A stretch of 64,000 nucleotides of DNA from Dietzia sp. JS16-p6b (GCF_003052165.1 NZ_CP024869.1:124001-188000); one strand, 5' to 3'. Positions 7,551 through 15,729 are shown, numbered from the stretch's first letter. A program made the numbers and translations. The notes: generated from the sequence alone by a model not told the origin.

Positions 7551-8431
7551 CCATCGCCTTCGCCGACGCGGGACCTGCGGTCGAGCGGTCGGCGGCACCC
7601 ACGCTGGACGGCCTCCCTCTCACCGTGGGGCTGTCCGCCCGGGAGGTGCTCGTGGTGGGCGCGGGGCCCGTGTCGGTCCGCCGCGCCGAGACCTTCCTCG
7701 CCGCCGGGGCGGTGGTCCGGGTCGTGGCCCCTCGGGTGGACCCGGCGATGGCCGACCTCGCGACGCGGGCCGGCGGCCAGCTCGTCGTCGTCACCAGGAA
7801 CTTCACCCCCGCGGACCTGGACACGCCCTGGATGGTGCACGTCGCCACCGGCGACCCGGCGGTCGACGCCGAGGTCGCCGCGCTCTGTGAGCAGCGCCGG
7901 ATCTGGTGCGTGGCCGCCGGAGACGCCGCACTCGGCTCCGTGCGGGTGCCCGCGCGGACGGCGGTGGCGACGCCGGCGGGTCTCGTCCGCATCGCCGTGG
8001 ACTCCTCGGACCCGCGCCGGTCGGTGCGGGTGGGACGTCACGTGGCGAGGTCTCTGGCCACCGCACCGGCGGGGTTGCGCGCCCGGCGCCGCCCCGAGGC
8101 GGGGTGGCTGGTCCTGGTCGGCGGGTGCGGCGACGGTGACCTCCTCACCGTCCGTGCCCGCCGTTTCGTCCACGCAGCGGACGTCCTGGTGGTGGACGGC
8201 GCGGCCGATCCGGGGTTGCTGGCGGAGATCGACGACGACGTCGAGGTCATCGAGGTCGGGTCGACCCTGCCCGTCGACGCGGTCGCCCGGGTGGTGGCCG
8301 CGCGGTGCGCCGCCGGGCACGGGGTCGTCCGGATCGTCGCCGCCGATGCCCTGGCGGAGCGGGCCGGCGAGCTCAGGTCCACCGGGCTCGAGTTCGAGAT
8401 CGTGCCCGGCGTGATCGACGGCGGGGCCTGA
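7547..8431 (+). CDS. Siroheme synthase: precorrin-2 dehydrogenase domain plus degenerate methylase remnant
   Basis: A 294-residue protein. Residues about 31-180 form the CysG N-terminal module (VLVVGAGPVSVRRAETFLAAGA, NAD-binding), which oxidises precorrin-2 to sirohydrochlorin and can chelate iron. From about 187 it resembles the start of a uroporphyrinogen methyltransferase (VGGCGDGDLLT, matching VGAGPGDPDLLT of the family), but it stops at VPGVI after about 105 residues. The usual GGDP substrate/SAM loop is replaced by AADAL. The methylase part is therefore truncated and probably inactive, so precorrin-2 must come from a separate enzyme. Start GTG 7547 overlaps the cysH stop. The product supplies siroheme for SirA. 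Confidence 0.85.
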   Translation: MTIAFADAGPAVERSAAPTLDGLPLTVGLSAREVLVVGAGPVSVRRAETFLAAGAVVRVVAPRVDPAMADLATRAGGQLVVVTRNFTPADLDTPWMVHVATGDPAVDAEVAALCEQRRIWCVAAGDAALGSVRVPARTAVATPAGLVRIAVDSSDPRRSVRVGRHVARSLATAPAGLRARRRPEAGWLVLVGGCGDGDLLTVRARRFVHAADVLVVDGAADPGLLAEIDDDVEVIEVGSTLPVDAVARVVAARCAAGHGVVRIVAADALAERAGELRSTGLEFEIVPGVIDGGA

Positions 8432-8435
8432 ACAG

Positions 8436-9254
8436 CTAGCGCCAGGCGTCGGTGAGGGCGGCGTCGATACCGTCGCGCACCGCCCGCCGCACCTCGTCGA
8501 TCGACGGCACGGGACCGGGGCCCTCCCACAGGGAGAGCGGACCGGCGGACACCACGGGGTGGCGCGGGGGCAGCCTCGCGTGCTCCCGTCCGCGGTAGAC
8601 GATCCCGACAGGCAGGATCGCCACCGGCGCGCCCGCCTCGCGGACCCCGCGGGTCATCTGGCCCACGCCCTTCTTGACGGAGTCGAGCCGCAGCGTGCGC
8701 AGGTCGTCGGCCGAGGAGTTGGTGCCCTCCACGAACGTCAGGACCACCCCGCCGGCGAGCAGTCGGTCCACGCACAGGCCGATCAGTCGGGCGGCCGCCG
8801 CGTCGTGCACCGCGCGGTCGGTGCCCACGTAGTTCTTGGCCCGGAAGACCGGGACGGTGCCCGTGTACTCGAACACCGGTCGCAGCGGACCGCGGAAGAG
8901 CGGGTCCTTGGTCAGGCCGGTGCCGGAGGACAGGAACCGGACCCGCCGGTCGTACACCGCCGATGCCAGCACGAACGGGTCGTGAGCGGAGGGGTGGTTG
9001 GCGGCGACGACGATCCCCACCCCCGCGTCGTGGAGCCGGTGCAACTCCTCCACCGTCCCGGCCCCGATCCGCACCTCGGGTGAGTACAGCGCCCCCACGA
9101 ACGCCAGCAGGGGATGGGTGAAGCCGTCCCTCCGCCGGGCGGGGCCGTAGTAGTCGTAGACGGCCTCGAAGTTGGACAGGGTCACCTCCGGACGCGCCCG
9201 GCGCCCCCTGCCCGATCCGAGGGCCCGCCGACTGCGTCCGGCTCCTGCGTCCAT
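8436..9254 (-). CDS. PlsC-family 1-acyl-glycerol-3-phosphate-type acyltransferase
   Basis: A 272-residue membrane-associated acyltransferase that would transfer an acyl group to a lysophospholipid or similar acceptor. The HX4D catalytic motif is NHPSAHD (His87, Asp92) and the acceptor-binding motif is FVEGTNSS (about 174-181). An Arg-rich N-terminus may help membrane attachment. ATG 9254 is preferred because the sequence upstream in frame looks non-coding. It lies convergent to the siroheme gene (4 bp apart) and divergent from the chelatase gene. Its connection to sulfur metabolism is not obvious, and the exact acceptor is unknown. Confidence 0.85.
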   Translation of the reverse strand: MDAGAGRSRRALGSGRGRRARPEVTLSNFEAVYDYYGPARRRDGFTHPLLAFVGALYSPEVRIGAGTVEELHRLHDAGVGIVVAANHPSAHDPFVLASAVYDRRVRFLSSGTGLTKDPLFRGPLRPVFEYTGTVPVFRAKNYVGTDRAVHDAAAARLIGLCVDRLLAGGVVLTFVEGTNSSADDLRTLRLDSVKKGVGQMTRGVREAGAPVAILPVGIVYRGREHARLPPRHPVVSAGPLSLWEGPGPVPSIDEVRRAVRDGIDAALTDAWR

Positions 9255-9312
9255 CACCCCAGTCTCGCCGAGCGTCCGGGGCGGCGCACCCGGAATCCGG
9301 CATGCTCGGGGG

Positions 9313-10068
9313 ATGACGACGAACGTGCACACCATCCACCCCGTCGCCGGGCGGCCCCGTCTGCTGCTCGTGGCACATGGGACCCGGTCCTCGGCGGGCC
9401 GTCGGGAACTGGGCCGGGTCCTGGTGGAGACCCGCAGGAGACTCGGCGACGTGGACTGCCGTCTGGCATGGGTCGACGTCCAGGCGCCGGGCCCTGACCG
9501 CATCCTCGCCGACGCCGTCCCCACCGTCGTGGTCCCGGCCTTCCTGGCCCGCGGCTACCACGTCACCGAGGACGTCGAGGGCGCCTGCGATCGCGCTCCA
9601 GGTCCCGTCGCGCTCGCGCCCCACGTGGGAGGCGAGCCGGAGATCGTGCGCGCGCTGGTCCAGCGGCTGGCCGAGGCGGGGGCCGTGGGGGCGTTCGGCT
9701 CCGACGCGGTGGTTCTGGGGGCGGCGGGCAGCCGGGACGAGTCCTCGCAGGCGGAGACGCGGGCCCTGGCCTCGGCCCTGGAACGGGTGCTGGGCGTGCC
9801 GGTGAGCGCCGGTTTCGCCTCCGCCGCCGCCCCGGCCGTCGCCGACGCGATCGCCGGATTCCGGGAGCGGGGGCACCGCCGGGTGGCCGTTGCGACGCAC
9901 CTGCTCGCTCCCGGGTTCTTCGCGGATCGTCTGGCGGCGGCCGGAGCGGACGCGACCTCGCGGCCGCTCGGCGCCAACCCGGAGATAGTCGATCTGATCG
10001 TCCGGTTATATCGAGAGAATTCGGCGGGATTAACCGCCTCTCCGAACCGGGAGTTCTCGACACGGTAA
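9313..10068 (+). CDS. CbiX/SirB-type sirohydrochlorin chelatase
   Basis: A 251-residue class II chelatase with two homologous halves. The first half has LLLVAHGTRSSAG (His22) and PAFLARGYHVTED (His83), the metal-binding histidines; the second half has the weaker pair LGAAGSRD and ATHLLAPGFF. Such enzymes insert ferrous iron into sirohydrochlorin for siroheme, or cobalt for cobalamin. M. tuberculosis carries a comparable chelatase gene after sirA-cysH, so an iron role here is most likely, although cob genes elsewhere in the window keep cobalt possible. ATG 9313 follows a G-rich stretch. The final 20 residues and the following 100 bp become AT-rich. Confidence 0.88.
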   Translation: MTTNVHTIHPVAGRPRLLLVAHGTRSSAGRRELGRVLVETRRRLGDVDCRLAWVDVQAPGPDRILADAVPTVVVPAFLARGYHVTEDVEGACDRAPGPVALAPHVGGEPEIVRALVQRLAEAGAVGAFGSDAVVLGAAGSRDESSQAETRALASALERVLGVPVSAGFASAAAPAVADAIAGFRERGHRRVAVATHLLAPGFFADRLAAAGADATSRPLGANPEIVDLIVRLYRENSAGLTASPNREFSTR

Positions 10069-10088
10069 AGGTCAGACTATTATCGACA

Positions 10089-10116
10089 TTGGTCAACTAA
10101 TGTGATCACGCATAAT
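10089..10116 (+). promoter_or_regulatory. Candidate lsr2 promoter in an AT-rich upstream region
   Basis: TTGGTC (10089-10094) and CATAAT (10111-10116) are separated by 16 bp inside a 106-bp intergenic region much richer in A+T than the rest of the window. The same region holds GTGATCAC (10102-10109) and two TTGTGCA copies. Lsr2 prefers AT-rich DNA, so autoregulation is a reasonable inference. Confidence 0.4.
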
Positions 10117-10174
10117 ATGCAGAAATTGTGCATACTGTTGTGCAGTAGTAACGGCAACCAGCTAGGGAGTGACA

Positions 10175-10513
10175 GTGGCGCAGCAATTCCAGGTCAAGTA
10201 CATCGATGACCTCGACGGAACAGAACTGGGTGACGAGGCTAATTCCCTCTCGTTCGCCTTCGAGGGCAAGGAATACTCCATCGACCTGAGCGACGAGAAC
10301 GCCCAAGCCTTCCGGGATGTCATGGCCCCGTACATCGCCGCTGGTCACCGCGTGACCGCGACCAGGGGCAAGCCGGCTCGCAAGGCTGCCGCCAAGTCCT
10401 CGTCGGGCGATACCAAGATCATTCGTGAATGGGCGAGGGAAAACGGCTTCGAGGTCTCCGACCGTGGCCGCATCCCGGCCGACGTGATGGAGGCCTACGC
10501 CGCCGCGAACTGA
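10175..10513 (+). CDS. lsr2: Lsr2 nucleoid-associated protein
   Basis: A 112-residue H-NS-like DNA-bridging protein of mycolata that silences AT-rich and horizontally acquired genes. The N-terminal dimerisation domain (residues 1-60) and the C-terminal DNA-binding domain ([17 protein letters not shown], with the RGR minor-groove motif at 97-99) are joined by an Ala/Lys/Ser linker. I chose GTG 10175 rather than the in-frame GTG 10169 because AGGGAG sits five bases upstream and MAQ is the usual family start. It is followed by a strong terminator and is monocistronic. Confidence 0.97.
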   Translation: MAQQFQVKYIDDLDGTELGDEANSLSFAFEGKEYSIDLSDENAQAFRDVMAPYIAAGHRVTATRGKPARKAAAKSSSGDTKIIREWARENGFEVSDRGRIPADVMEAYAAAN

Positions 10514-10523
10514 CCACGCAATC

Positions 10524-10560
10524 GAGGGCCCGCATCCCCGGTGACGGGGTGCGGGCCCTC
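10524..10560 (+). terminator. Rho-independent terminator of lsr2
   Basis: GAGGGCCCGCA pairs with TGCGGGCCCTC, and the stem continues through CCC/GGG with one G-T wobble. The sequence GTTCTATT follows. This is one of the strongest hairpins in the window. Confidence 0.85.
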
Positions 10561-10657
10561 GTTCTATTCGCAGGTCTCCCCACCCGGCGGACACGCCCCA
10601 CCCGGTCGGCGACCGGAATTGGTGGAAGGACGCGGTGACGCCGCGGGAATTGTCCGC

Positions 10658-11347
10658 TCAGAGCTGAGTGATCGGTGCGTCCAGGTGCGACAGGGCGGCG
10701 GCGACGAGTCCCGCGCGGATCCCCGCGTAGTTGGCCCCACGGAGCGGAGCCATCTCCGCCGCCACCGCCACGGCGCGGTCCAGCACCGCGTCGGCCTCGG
10801 CCGCCTCGTGGACGATCCCGGCCTCGATCGCGTCGGACGCCGGGTAGCGCCTCGAGGTGAGCATCGCCGTGCTCGCCACCCCGGGCGTGAGGCGTGTGGT
10901 GATGAGCGCGTTCATCCCCGGGGGGAACGGCATGCCGAGCTGCGCCTCGGGCAGGTTCCAGAATCCGCGATCGGCGCGCATGACGCGGTGGTCGTGAGAC
11001 AGGGCCAGCATCGCGCCGGCTCCGAAGGCGTGGCCGTTGATCGCCGCGACCGTCGGTAGTTCGAGCCGCAGGACCCGGGCGAACAACCGCTGGGCCCGTG
11101 AGACGTACGCGGGCAGTCCGGTGGGATCGGAGGCGACGACCGACAGGTCGAGACCGTTCGAGTAGAACTTCCCGGCCCCGGTCGTGACCAGTGCCGCCGG
11201 TCCTTCGGACGCCTCGACCTCGGTGAGCGCGGCGTCGAGGGAGTCCAGGAACTCCGGGGAGAAGGCGTTGTCCGGGGCGTCCGCCGGGTCGTCCGGCTCG
11301 GCGAAGCGGAGGACGAAGACGGAATCGTGACGGTTGAGAGTGGGCAT
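10658..11347 (-). CDS. Enoyl-CoA hydratase/isomerase family protein (short crotonase)
   Basis: A 229-residue crotonase-fold protein, shorter than classical hydratases (about 260). The oxyanion-hole regions are GAGKFYSNGLDLS and INGHAFGAGAMLAL. The N-terminal pattern and length are closer to delta3,delta2-enoyl-CoA isomerase-like members, which move double bonds during unsaturated fatty acid oxidation. ATG 11347 has a TACGCT box seven bases upstream. The divergent neighbour is a TetR regulator followed by a thioesterase, which fits an acyl-CoA metabolism locus. Exact reaction unresolved. Confidence 0.85.
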   Translation of the reverse strand: MPTLNRHDSVFVLRFAEPDDPADAPDNAFSPEFLDSLDAALTEVEASEGPAALVTTGAGKFYSNGLDLSVVASDPTGLPAYVSRAQRLFARVLRLELPTVAAINGHAFGAGAMLALSHDHRVMRADRGFWNLPEAQLGMPFPPGMNALITTRLTPGVASTAMLTSRRYPASDAIEAGIVHEAAEADAVLDRAVAVAAEMAPLRGANYAGIRAGLVAAALSHLDAPITQL

Positions 11348-11354
11348 GGGTCAC

Positions 11355-11360
11355 AGCGTA
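11355..11360 (-). promoter_or_regulatory. -10 box of a leaderless promoter for the crotonase gene
   Basis: TACGCT on the minus strand lies seven bases before ATG 11347. Confidence 0.45.
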
Positions 11361-11527
11361 GAGCCACGGGAACGCCGTCACGGCAGGTGGGACACCGTTG
11401 TCACGGCGTCCGCGGGAGGCGCGGCGCGACCGCGGGGGCAGGGGACGGGCGGCGCGTCGGCGGTACGGCAACAGTGTTTTCGGTGGACACGCCACGGCGT
11501 TGTGACGCGATCGCGACGTCGTCGTCG

Positions 11528-11533
11528 TACTCT
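11528..11533 (+). promoter_or_regulatory. -10 box of a leaderless promoter for the TetR gene
   Basis: TACTCT lies six bases before GTG 11540 and supports that start over earlier in-frame codons that read through low-quality sequence. Confidence 0.5.
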
Positions 11534-11539
11534 TCCCGG

Positions 11540-12214
11540 GTGACCCGTTCCCCCTCCCGCGGCACCTCCGGCGCCCCTCCCCACGCCCAGTACGACGAGG
11601 CCCTCCGGCTGGGGATCCTGCGCGAGGCGACGCGCCGGCTCCGGAGCGCGGCGCCGGAGAAGCTCGGACTGCGGCCGCTGGCCGCCTCACAGGGCACCTC
11701 CACCACCGCCATCTACACGATGTTCGGGGGCAAGTCCGGGTTGCTCGCGGCGGTCGCGGAGGAGGCGGACCGGATGCTCGCCGAGGCGCTGCGCGAGTCA
11801 CTGCGCCACGACAGTGTCGAGACCGACATGCGCTCCCTGTGCCGTGCCTACCGACGGTGGGCGCTGGAGAACCAGGGGCTGTACGCGCTCGTGGTGGGGG
11901 AGCCCGTCCGTTCGCCCCGCACCGAGACGGGCCGCCGGGACCCCCGGTGGAGGGAACCACTGCTCGAGATCGTCGACGCGCTCGTGGACGAGGGGGTCTT
12001 CCGGGCCTCGGACGTCCACGAGGCGGCCACGGCGATCTGGGCCTCACTGCACGGGGTCGTGTCGCTGGAACTGAGCGTGTGGCGTCAGTCCCCCAGCGCC
12101 GAGCAGTACTTCGAGACTCAACTCGCGGCCGTGTTGCGGTCCTGGGCTGCAGGGCAGGGCCGCCGGGCCACACCACACGGGCCCGCGAACTCCTCAACCG
12201 GAATGGTGGGCTGA
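11540..12214 (+). CDS. TetR family transcriptional regulator
   Basis: A 224-residue one-component repressor. The N-terminal helix-turn-helix is LRPLAASQGTSTTAIYTMFG followed by GKSGLLAAV (about 48-76); the C-terminal half is a ligand-binding domain with the WASLHGVVSLEL type ending seen in several actinobacterial TetR proteins. The start is set by the TACTCT box six bases upstream. It is five bases upstream of the thioesterase gene and probably regulates that operon and the divergent crotonase gene. The 192-bp region between the divergent genes holds short palindromes (for example GCCGTCACGGC at 11374-11384) that may be its operator. Ligand unknown. Confidence 0.88.
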   Translation: MTRSPSRGTSGAPPHAQYDEALRLGILREATRRLRSAAPEKLGLRPLAASQGTSTTAIYTMFGGKSGLLAAVAEEADRMLAEALRESLRHDSVETDMRSLCRAYRRWALENQGLYALVVGEPVRSPRTETGRRDPRWREPLLEIVDALVDEGVFRASDVHEAATAIWASLHGVVSLELSVWRQSPSAEQYFETQLAAVLRSWAAGQGRRATPHGPANSSTGMVG

Positions 12215-12218
12215 ATCC

Positions 12219-13085
12219 ATGGGCGAGCGGTCGTTCTTCACTGTCGACGACTCCGGGGCGTACATCCCCACCAGGTACGCCCGCAGCGCGTGGTCGGACA
12301 CGATGGTCAACGGGCCCGCCGTGGTGGTGGCCGCCGCTCGTGCGCTCGAGTCCGAGCACGGGGCGGAGGGGTTTCACCCCGCCCGACTCACCGTGGACCT
12401 CTTCGCGCCGGTCCGCACCGAACCGCTGTTCGCCGTGACGGAAGAGGTCCGGGCTGGCAACCGCATCCGGGTCGCCGATGTCCGGATGCTGCAGGAGGGC
12501 GCGCTCGTGGCCCGCGGCACTCTGGTCCAGTTGCGCCGGGGCGAGCAGCCACCCGGGAACGTGTGGCGCTCGGGCCGGCGCGTCGGGGCCCCGCCCGAGG
12601 CGGACCCGCTCGAGGACACGCCGGGATCGAACGTCTTCTTCGGCAGCGGAGACCAGGGGGAGGCGTGGAGCCGCGACATGGGTGCGCACCAGAATGACCA
12701 GCGCAAACGCTTCTGGCTGCGTCCGCTGGACGTGGTGGCCGGTGAGGACGCCACGCCCTTCCAGCGCGCCGTCACCCTCGCCGAGTCCACCAGCCTCATG
12801 TCCCACTGGGGCGACGAGGGCATCGGCTTCATCAACGCCGACCTCACCGTGGCGCTGGCCCGTCTGCCCCGCTCGGGCGACATCGGGATCGAGGCCGACG
12901 AGCACCTCAGCGACGCGGGCGTGGCGGTGGGCAGCGCATCGCTGTTCGACCGGGACGGCGTGTTCGGCACCGGGACCGTGGTGGCCGTGTCCAACGCGGG
13001 GCGGCAGATCGACTTCACCCGGCGCCGGCCGGGCACCGAGGACAGTGGATCGATCGGATCGAACGAGGCGGCGACGCGGGTATGA
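12219..13085 (+). CDS. Acyl-CoA thioesterase-like protein (double hotdog)
   Basis: A 288-residue protein with two hotdog halves, of the actinobacterial thioesterase family related to TesB. The first half contains WSDTMVNGPAVVVAAARALE and RLTVDLFAPV; the second contains FQRAVTLAESTSLMSHWG and NADLTVALARLP. These enzymes hydrolyse acyl-CoA to free acid and CoA in the cytoplasm. It begins five bases after the TetR gene and overlaps the next gene by four, so the three are one operon. The C-terminal 25 residues are variable and low in complexity. Chain-length preference cannot be read from the sequence. Confidence 0.82.
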   Translation: MGERSFFTVDDSGAYIPTRYARSAWSDTMVNGPAVVVAAARALESEHGAEGFHPARLTVDLFAPVRTEPLFAVTEEVRAGNRIRVADVRMLQEGALVARGTLVQLRRGEQPPGNVWRSGRRVGAPPEADPLEDTPGSNVFFGSGDQGEAWSRDMGAHQNDQRKRFWLRPLDVVAGEDATPFQRAVTLAESTSLMSHWGDEGIGFINADLTVALARLPRSGDIGIEADEHLSDAGVAVGSASLFDRDGVFGTGTVVAVSNAGRQIDFTRRRPGTEDSGSIGSNEAATRV

Positions 13086-13924
13086 GCCCCGGGTTGACGC
13101 GGGAGCGGATGCTCGACGCGATCGAGGCCCAGGTCGGGCTGGTGCGGTTCGCGCTCGCCGGGGGCGTCGACCCGGCCACCGCCCCGGCCACCGACCTGGC
13201 CACCGACCTGGCCACTCTGGTGCCGTCGTGTCCGGAGTGGACGATCCACGATCTGGTCACCCACCTCGGTGCCGTCAACCGGTGGGGCGGCGCCACGGTG
13301 CGCGACCGGAACCCGCACGAGCGCTCGCGGGGGCTGGGTGACGCGATGAGGTCCGCCCCGCCGATGTCCGCAGGTGCCGCGGCGCTCGCCGACTGGTACG
13401 CGACGCAGGCCTCGGGAATGCTCGAGACCTTCACGGAGACGGCCCCCGACGCGCCGGTGTGGACCTTCTCCGGCCCCGGCCGGGCCGATTTCTGGCTTCG
13501 GCGGCAACTCCACGAGACCGCCGTCCACCGCTGGGACCTCGAGGACGCGCTCGGCGGGCCCACCGCCACCACGCCGCTGCCGGAGGACGTGGCGGTGGAC
13601 ACGGTGGACGAGTTCTGCGCTGTCATGTTCCCGCACAAGGGGCCCCGACGGTCGCTACCCGTGACGATCCGGCTGCGGGCGGTCCTGCACGCCCCCGAGG
13701 GGCTGGCGACGGGTGCCGAGCCGGTGGGTGCACGCAGCCCGGGCGCCGACCCCGAGTGGGTCCTGACCGGCGCGGAGGAGGCCGGTGAGGTCGCGGTGAC
13801 GGGCCCGCCGGAGACACTCGCGCTCCTGCTGTGGGGACGGATCGGGGCCGACGACCCGGCTCTGGAGATCTCGGGTGACCGCGCCGGACTCGACGCCGCC
13901 CTGGAGGCCGGACTCGCGGGGTGA
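13082..13924 (+). CDS. Mycothiol-dependent maleylpyruvate isomerase family protein
   Basis: A 280-residue protein of the MDMPI/DinB-like superfamily. The N-terminal four-helix domain carries the likely metal ligands in HDLVTHLG and LHETAVHRWD, and a C-terminal domain follows. Characterised relatives use mycothiol as thiol cofactor, for example in isomerising maleylpyruvate; most family members have unknown substrates. The ATG lies within the thioesterase stop codon, so expression is coupled. A tiny in-frame duplication gives ATDLATDLATL at about 37-47. Presence of this family agrees with a mycothiol-producing actinomycete. Confidence 0.8.
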   Translation: MSPGLTRERMLDAIEAQVGLVRFALAGGVDPATAPATDLATDLATLVPSCPEWTIHDLVTHLGAVNRWGGATVRDRNPHERSRGLGDAMRSAPPMSAGAAALADWYATQASGMLETFTETAPDAPVWTFSGPGRADFWLRRQLHETAVHRWDLEDALGGPTATTPLPEDVAVDTVDEFCAVMFPHKGPRRSLPVTIRLRAVLHAPEGLATGAEPVGARSPGADPEWVLTGAEEAGEVAVTGPPETLALLLWGRIGADDPALEISGDRAGLDAALEAGLAG

Positions 13925-13948
13925 GGCCGCCCGCCGGGTGGAGCGTGC

Positions 13949-14320
13949 TCAGAAGAGGGCTGCGGCCAGTGCGAGACCGGCGGCCACCGCCGCGACCACC
14001 GCGATCCCCGTTCCCAGGACGTTGCCGAGGGCCCTGCGATAGGCCCCGCCCTGGACCAGGCGGACGGTCTCCACCATGGCGGTCGAGAACGTGGTGTACC
14101 CGGCGCAGAAGCCGATCGTGGCCGCCTCCAGACCGACGCCACCGATCGCCCCGGCAATCGCCGCCCCGGTGAGCACGCCCATGAGCAGTGAGCCGGTGAT
14201 GTTGACGGCGACGGTTCCGACCGGGAAACCGCTGTTCCACCGGGTTCTGACGAGGCCGTCCACCACGAATCTGGCCGCGGCGCCGAGCCCGCCGAACAGG
14301 GCGATGAGGGCGATGGTCAC
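13949..14320 (-). CDS. crcB: Fluoride channel subunit CrcB/FluC (second of pair)
   Basis: A 123-residue four-helix membrane protein of the Fluc family, which exports fluoride. Conserved segments include NITGSLLMGVLTG and GFCAGYTTFSTAMVET. GTG 14320 overlaps the stop codon of the preceding crcB by four bases, so the two are translated together. Paired, non-identical Fluc genes usually encode heterodimeric channels with subunits in opposite orientations, which is the likely arrangement here. Confidence 0.93.
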   Translation of the reverse strand: MTIALIALFGGLGAAARFVVDGLVRTRWNSGFPVGTVAVNITGSLLMGVLTGAAIAGAIGGVGLEAATIGFCAGYTTFSTAMVETVRLVQGGAYRRALGNVLGTGIAVVAAVAAGLALAAALF

Positions 14321-14802
14321 GGGCGGTCCCCTCCCGGCGCGGTGGGGTCGGAGACGACACCCTGGTCGGGATCGAGGGGGAGACGACGCTCGCGCCACCG
14401 ATGGTGCCGGCTGGCCAGGATGACCCCGAGCATGCAGGTGAGGAATCCGCCGACGAGCGAGACCGTGAAGTAGCCGACCGCCAGGCCGACGTGACCGGAG
14501 GTGAGCAGCCTCTCGATCTCGAGGGCGAAGGTGGAGAAGGTGGTGAATCCACCCAGGGCGCCGGTGCCCAGGCCGAGGCGGATCATCCGTCGGGGACGGG
14601 TCTCGTCACCGGCACGGACGAGTGCTTCGAGAAGCAGCCCGAGGAGGAACGCTCCGATGAGGTTCTCGGCGAGCGTCGCCACCGGCCACTCGTGCGGGTG
14701 TGGAATCGACGTGGTCATGCCCCATCGGGCCAGGGTGCCCGCGGCGCCGCCGAGCGCGACGAGGGCGATCAACCCGGGGTGCAGATGCGGTGGTCGGCTC
14801 AT
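14317..14802 (-). CDS. crcB: Fluoride channel subunit CrcB/FluC (first of pair)
   Basis: A 161-residue Fluc homologue with ENLIGAFLLGLLLE and LGGFTTFSTFALE, plus a longer N-terminus and a charged C-terminal tail (about 25 residues). The ATG at 14802 has AGGAGG upstream. It heads the crcB pair. I looked for a fluoride riboswitch in the 298 bp upstream and could not recognise the conserved motif. A 40-codon open frame (14799-14921) ends by overlapping this start, which might couple translation. Confidence 0.92.
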   Translation of the reverse strand: MSRPPHLHPGLIALVALGGAAGTLARWGMTTSIPHPHEWPVATLAENLIGAFLLGLLLEALVRAGDETRPRRMIRLGLGTGALGGFTTFSTFALEIERLLTSGHVGLAVGYFTVSLVGGFLTCMLGVILASRHHRWRERRLPLDPDQGVVSDPTAPGGDRP

Positions 14803-15100
14803 CGGCGCTGCCTCCTGACCTTGTACGCCGCCGCACGCCGCGGGGCGCCCGGTTCGGACGAGGCCCGGTCGGGGTGTCCGGTCGGGTGGCCGCCGTCGAC
14901 ACGCATGGTGGCTACCAGCATTGACTAGGAAACAGGGACCGTTGACGACATCCGTGTCGTGGTTGAAGGCGGGCCCCACCGCCGTGATGGCCACGATAAC
15001 AAGCTCCACGTGGACCGGTTCTTGTGATGGAGCGTGAGGTGGGCCACGGTGGTGGGGTACCTCGGGCAGTGTCCGACGAGCAGTGGGGAGCGGGTAGCAG
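14803..15100. other. 298-bp divergent intergenic region between crcB and thpR
   Basis: No recognisable gene. It contains a possible 40-codon minus-strand open frame overlapping the crcB start and presumably the promoters for crcB and thpR. I see no fluoride riboswitch, terminator or strong palindrome. Confidence 0.4.
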
Positions 15101-15715
15101 ATGGGTCATCGCATGTTCGCCGCGGTGCTGCCGCCGGAGGAGGTGAGCCAGGAGCTCGAGCGGTTCCTCGAACCGCGCCCGGGACTCGCCTGGACCGATC
15201 CCGCGCAGTGGCACCTCACCCTGACCTTCTGCCCGGATGTCGACGAGTGGCGGATCGACGACCTCTCCGACAGGCTCGGCGCGGTCGCCCGGAAGCACGA
15301 GCCGTTCCGGATCCGGCTCGCCGGGGCGGGGGCGTTCCCCTCGGTCGACCGGGCGAAGGTGCTGTGGGCGGGCGTCGAGCACCTGGCGGCAGCCCCGACC
15401 GATTCCGGGTCGCGCGAGACTCCGTTGCACGCCCTGGCCGCGGGGGCCCGGTCGGCCGCCAACGCCGCCGGCTGCGTCCCCGACGGGGCTCGGTTCCACC
15501 CTCACCTCACGCTCGCCCGGCTCCGCGGTCGCTCCGATGCCACGGCATGGCTCCGCGTCCTCGACACCTTCACCAGCAGTGACTGGACGGTCTCCGAGAT
15601 CGCGCTGGTCGACTCCTTTCTCGGTGAGGGGCCCGGGGGGCGGGCCCGGCACGAGGTGGTGGACCGTCTGCCGTTGGGGGAGTCCGACACCCGGTGGTGG
15701 TCACCCTCCGGGTAG
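15101..15715 (+). CDS. thpR: RNA 2',3'-cyclic phosphodiesterase (2'-5' RNA ligase family)
   Basis: A 204-residue 2H phosphoesterase with two HxT motifs, WHLTLTF (His38, Thr40) and PHLTLAR (His135, Thr137), which open RNA 2',3'-cyclic phosphates and were first described as a 2'-5' RNA ligase. Length and motif spacing are typical. ATG 15101 or the ATG four codons later could be the start; a purine-rich GGGAG lies upstream. It is convergent with the lipoprotein gene. The physiological role in bacteria is still unclear. Confidence 0.9.
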   Translation: MGHRMFAAVLPPEEVSQELERFLEPRPGLAWTDPAQWHLTLTFCPDVDEWRIDDLSDRLGAVARKHEPFRIRLAGAGAFPSVDRAKVLWAGVEHLAAAPTDSGSRETPLHALAAGARSAANAAGCVPDGARFHPHLTLARLRGRSDATAWLRVLDTFTSSDWTVSEIALVDSFLGEGPGGRARHEVVDRLPLGESDTRWWSPSG

Positions 15716-15729
15716 CTCTGGTCCCGGGG

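Noticed and set aside
10419-12905. An 828-codon minus-strand frame spanning several real genes
   Set aside because: It crosses the lsr2 terminator and opposes the TetR and thioesterase genes; the translation is Arg/Pro-rich noise.
13190-13225. Short tandem duplication in the mycothiol-enzyme gene as a possible functional repeat
   Set aside because: It only duplicates a few codons (ATDLATDLATL) in a loop and looks like slippage in GC-rich DNA.
14803-15000. Fluoride riboswitch upstream of crcB
   Set aside because: I could not find the conserved GGNGATGG...CNCC and paired CTGATG-type elements on the minus strand.
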